A stretch of 7,264 nt of DNA from Candidatus Moranbacteria bacterium CG_4_8_14_3_um_filter_41_13 (lineage in GTDB: Bacteria; Patescibacteriota; Minisyncoccia; Moranbacterales; UBA1568), in contig PFHN01000092.1 of NCBI GenBank assembly GCA_002782305.1, positions 1 through 7,264 of the forward strand. Direction: 5' to 3'. Position numbers and translations under genes: made by a program. This document shows, piece by piece, positions 6,100-7,264 of the stretch (its first letter is position 1; each line of letters opens with the position of its first letter). The notes beneath the pieces are model-generated. The model had not been told where the DNA came from, did not search any database, and worked only from the letters and a program-made list of their open reading frames with translations.

Positions 6100-6224
6100 A
6101 ATATCTTACTTTATATAGTACAGACAAGAGCTTGTTTGCGTAAATTAATTTGCAAATAACAGAGGATTTGTTTTTTTTGCTCTTTTGGAGTAAGATTGTT
6201 TTAGAGATATGTAACAAAAAAAAT
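6100..6224 (+). other. AT-rich gap with weak hairpins before the response regulator
   Basis: No gene is supported here. Two weak, mutually exclusive stems can be drawn: 6132-6139 with 6152-6159 (8 pairs, one G-U), and CAAAT 6153-6157 with ATTTG 6166-6170 followed by eight T (6171-6178). The second resembles a poor terminator. The layout would allow termination/antitermination switching, but the stems are short and AT-rich, so chance is a fair explanation. No convincing promoter was found. Confidence 0.25.
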
Positions 6225-7058
6225 ATGGTCAAGCTCCTTCTCGTCGAAGACGATCCGTTTATTGCTGAAATTTATAAGAAGAAATTCACCAGCTCTGGTT
6301 TTGATGTGGTAAATGTCGTGACAGGGAAGGCAGTTTTGAAAGAAATCTTGGTACAGAAATTTGACCTTATTTTACTTGATTTGGTTATCCCGGAAATGGG
6401 AGGTATGGAAGTCTTGAAAGAGCTTCGCACGAATAAAGAGTATGATCCAAATCTGAAAATTGTTGTGTTCAGCAATCTTAGTTCTTCGGAAGATCGTGAA
6501 GAATGTCTCAAGCTTGGTGCCAACGGTTTCATTTCGAAGACGGAATTCTCTCCGTCAGAAGTAGTTGCCGAGGTGAATCGTTTTCTTACTCAGTTCAGTG
6601 AACAGAATAAAAATGCAACGCGTCAGTCGCAAGCACCAGAAGAACGCATCGTATTAGGAAAGAAAATCCTTCTTATCGAAGATGAAGCAGTATTCATCGA
6701 TATGTTTGGCAAAAGACTTACTGATGAGGGGTATACAGTAACAGCCTGTTCTGATGGTACCTCTGGACTACAGGCAGCACTCGATGGAACATTTGATCTC
6801 GTGATCACCGATGTGATGATGCCAGGGATGGATGGAAGAGAGCTCGTGAAGAAGCTCAAAGAAGCAGAATCAGAAAATAATACCCCTATATTCATCTTCT
6901 CAGCCTCACTCGATGATATGACTGTGAAAGAAATTATTGATTCGAAAATTGCCAACAAAGTTTTCCTTAAGAATCAAATTACTCCAAGCGATCTCGCTTA
7001 TGCTGTCAACGATTTTTTCAAAGCACAGGAAACAGATACGAAAAAACCTACTTTGTAG
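6225..7058 (+). CDS. Tandem-receiver response regulator, no output domain
   Basis: This 277-residue protein consists of two CheY-like receiver domains and a short linker. Receiver 1 (2-121) has acidic D9/D10, phospho-acceptor D52, switch S83 and K105. Receiver 2 (147-267) has E152/D153, phospho-acceptor D196 in ITDVMMPGMDG, S226 and K249. All key residues are present, so both should be phosphorylatable. There is no DNA-binding or enzymatic domain, so it probably works by protein-protein contact or in a phosphorelay. ATG 6225 is chosen because the fold begins at VKLLLVEDD; a longer form from TTG 6150 would add 25 residues unlike a receiver. No Shine-Dalgarno site precedes it. Its likely kinase partner survives only as the fragment at 5977-6099, so it may be orphaned or fed by a kinase elsewhere. 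Confidence 0.93.
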   Translation: MVKLLLVEDDPFIAEIYKKKFTSSGFDVVNVVTGKAVLKEILVQKFDLILLDLVIPEMGGMEVLKELRTNKEYDPNLKIVVFSNLSSSEDREECLKLGANGFISKTEFSPSEVVAEVNRFLTQFSEQNKNATRQSQAPEERIVLGKKILLIEDEAVFIDMFGKRLTDEGYTVTACSDGTSGLQAALDGTFDLVITDVMMPGMDGRELVKKLKEAESENNTPIFIFSASLDDMTVKEIIDSKIANKVFLKNQITPSDLAYAVNDFFKAQETDTKKPTL

Positions 7059-7111
7059 AACTCTTGCGAACGTGAAGTGCTCGCATACTCTATCCAATTT
7101 ATTTTTATTTT

Positions 7112-7264
7112 ATGCATAATGGATCAAGTCCAATGTCTTTTGGCGTCGGACGTATACTCAAATATTATCTGCCTCATATCAAAAAGTACCGACTCACCAT
7201 CGGGCTTTATTTTGTGTTTTATGGCATTGCTGTTCTTATTTCTGATATTGCGACACCGTTCGTA
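7112..7264 (+). CDS. ABC transporter, transmembrane half, N-terminal start (runs off the window)
   Basis: The first 51 residues are visible. After a short polar head comes RILKYYLPHIKKYRLTIG followed by a hydrophobic helix (GLYFVFYGIAVLISDIATPF), the typical opening of an exporter-type ABC transmembrane domain whose first helix is preceded by a basic amphipathic elbow. The start is ATG 7112 or the in-frame ATG 7133; neither has a good Shine-Dalgarno site. It lies 53 bases after the response regulator on the same strand and may share its transcript. The ATPase domain, if fused, would lie beyond position 7264. Substrate unknown; lipid, peptide and drug exporters share this opening. Confidence 0.7.
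   Translation, partial: MHNGSSPMSFGVGRILKYYLPHIKKYRLTIGLYFVFYGIAVLISDIATPFV

Noticed and set aside
6148..6157. Palindrome ATTTGCAAAT as an operator
   Set aside because: A single AT-rich 10-base palindrome without a nearby promoter or second copy is easily due to chance.
7065..7085. TGCGA...TCGCA hairpin after the response regulator as a terminator
   Set aside because: Only 5 bp with an 11-base loop, and no T-run follows directly.
1..7264. CRISPR array, tRNA, rRNA or insertion sequence
   Set aside because: I saw no regularly spaced direct repeats, no cloverleaf or rRNA-like stretches, and no transposase reading frame on either strand.

Overview
The window looks like an accessory region from a small, AT-leaning bacterial genome, most likely a member of the Candidate Phyla Radiation (Patescibacteria). 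This is inference from the mix of genes: a Bro-N family gene of a type common in those genomes, a double-receiver regulator, a short-headed ABC exporter and weak or absent Shine-Dalgarno sites on many genes. No 16S rRNA or marker gene is present to confirm it. TGA behaves as a stop (overlapping ATGA at 4512-4515), so code 11 fits and the UGA-recoding Gracilibacteria/Absconditabacteria do not.

Left part (1-1860) is a compact RiPP (ribosomally made, modified peptide) locus. An extended -10 promoter (91-118) with nested inverted repeats upstream drives a 65-residue precursor (190-387) whose C-terminal core has 12 cysteines, all in an every-second-residue register. A hairpin plus T-run (395-432) separates it from a radical SAM/SPASM maturase (447-1817), which is closed by a good intrinsic terminator (1828-1860). 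This pair is the most interesting object in the window; I do not recognise the core as a described family.

Middle part (1861-5981) is a patchwork. An unrecognised 259-residue protein (1861-2640) converges on a minus-strand M16 peptidase remnant that keeps only the C-terminal half. Next comes a strongly AT-rich plus-strand pair: a cysteine desulfurase, broken by a -1 frameshift at a run of seven T, and an overlapping C39-like cysteine protease. A Bro-N gene follows, disrupted by a stop codon and a 2-base insertion.

Right part (5977-7264) is the last 40 codons of a sensor histidine kinase, an intact tandem-receiver response regulator, and the start of an ABC transporter. The M16 remnant and the kinase remnant both lack the ends that face each other, so one replacement event between about 3290 and 5980 could have removed a divergent M16/kinase gene pair's 5' halves and left the desulfurase, protease and Bro genes in their place.

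Possible teamwork, by inference only: the maturase needs three [4Fe-4S] clusters whose sulfur a cysteine desulfurase could supply, and the C39-like protease or an M16 enzyme could remove the leader peptide. Nothing in the sequence proves that the desulfurase/protease pair belongs to the peptide system.
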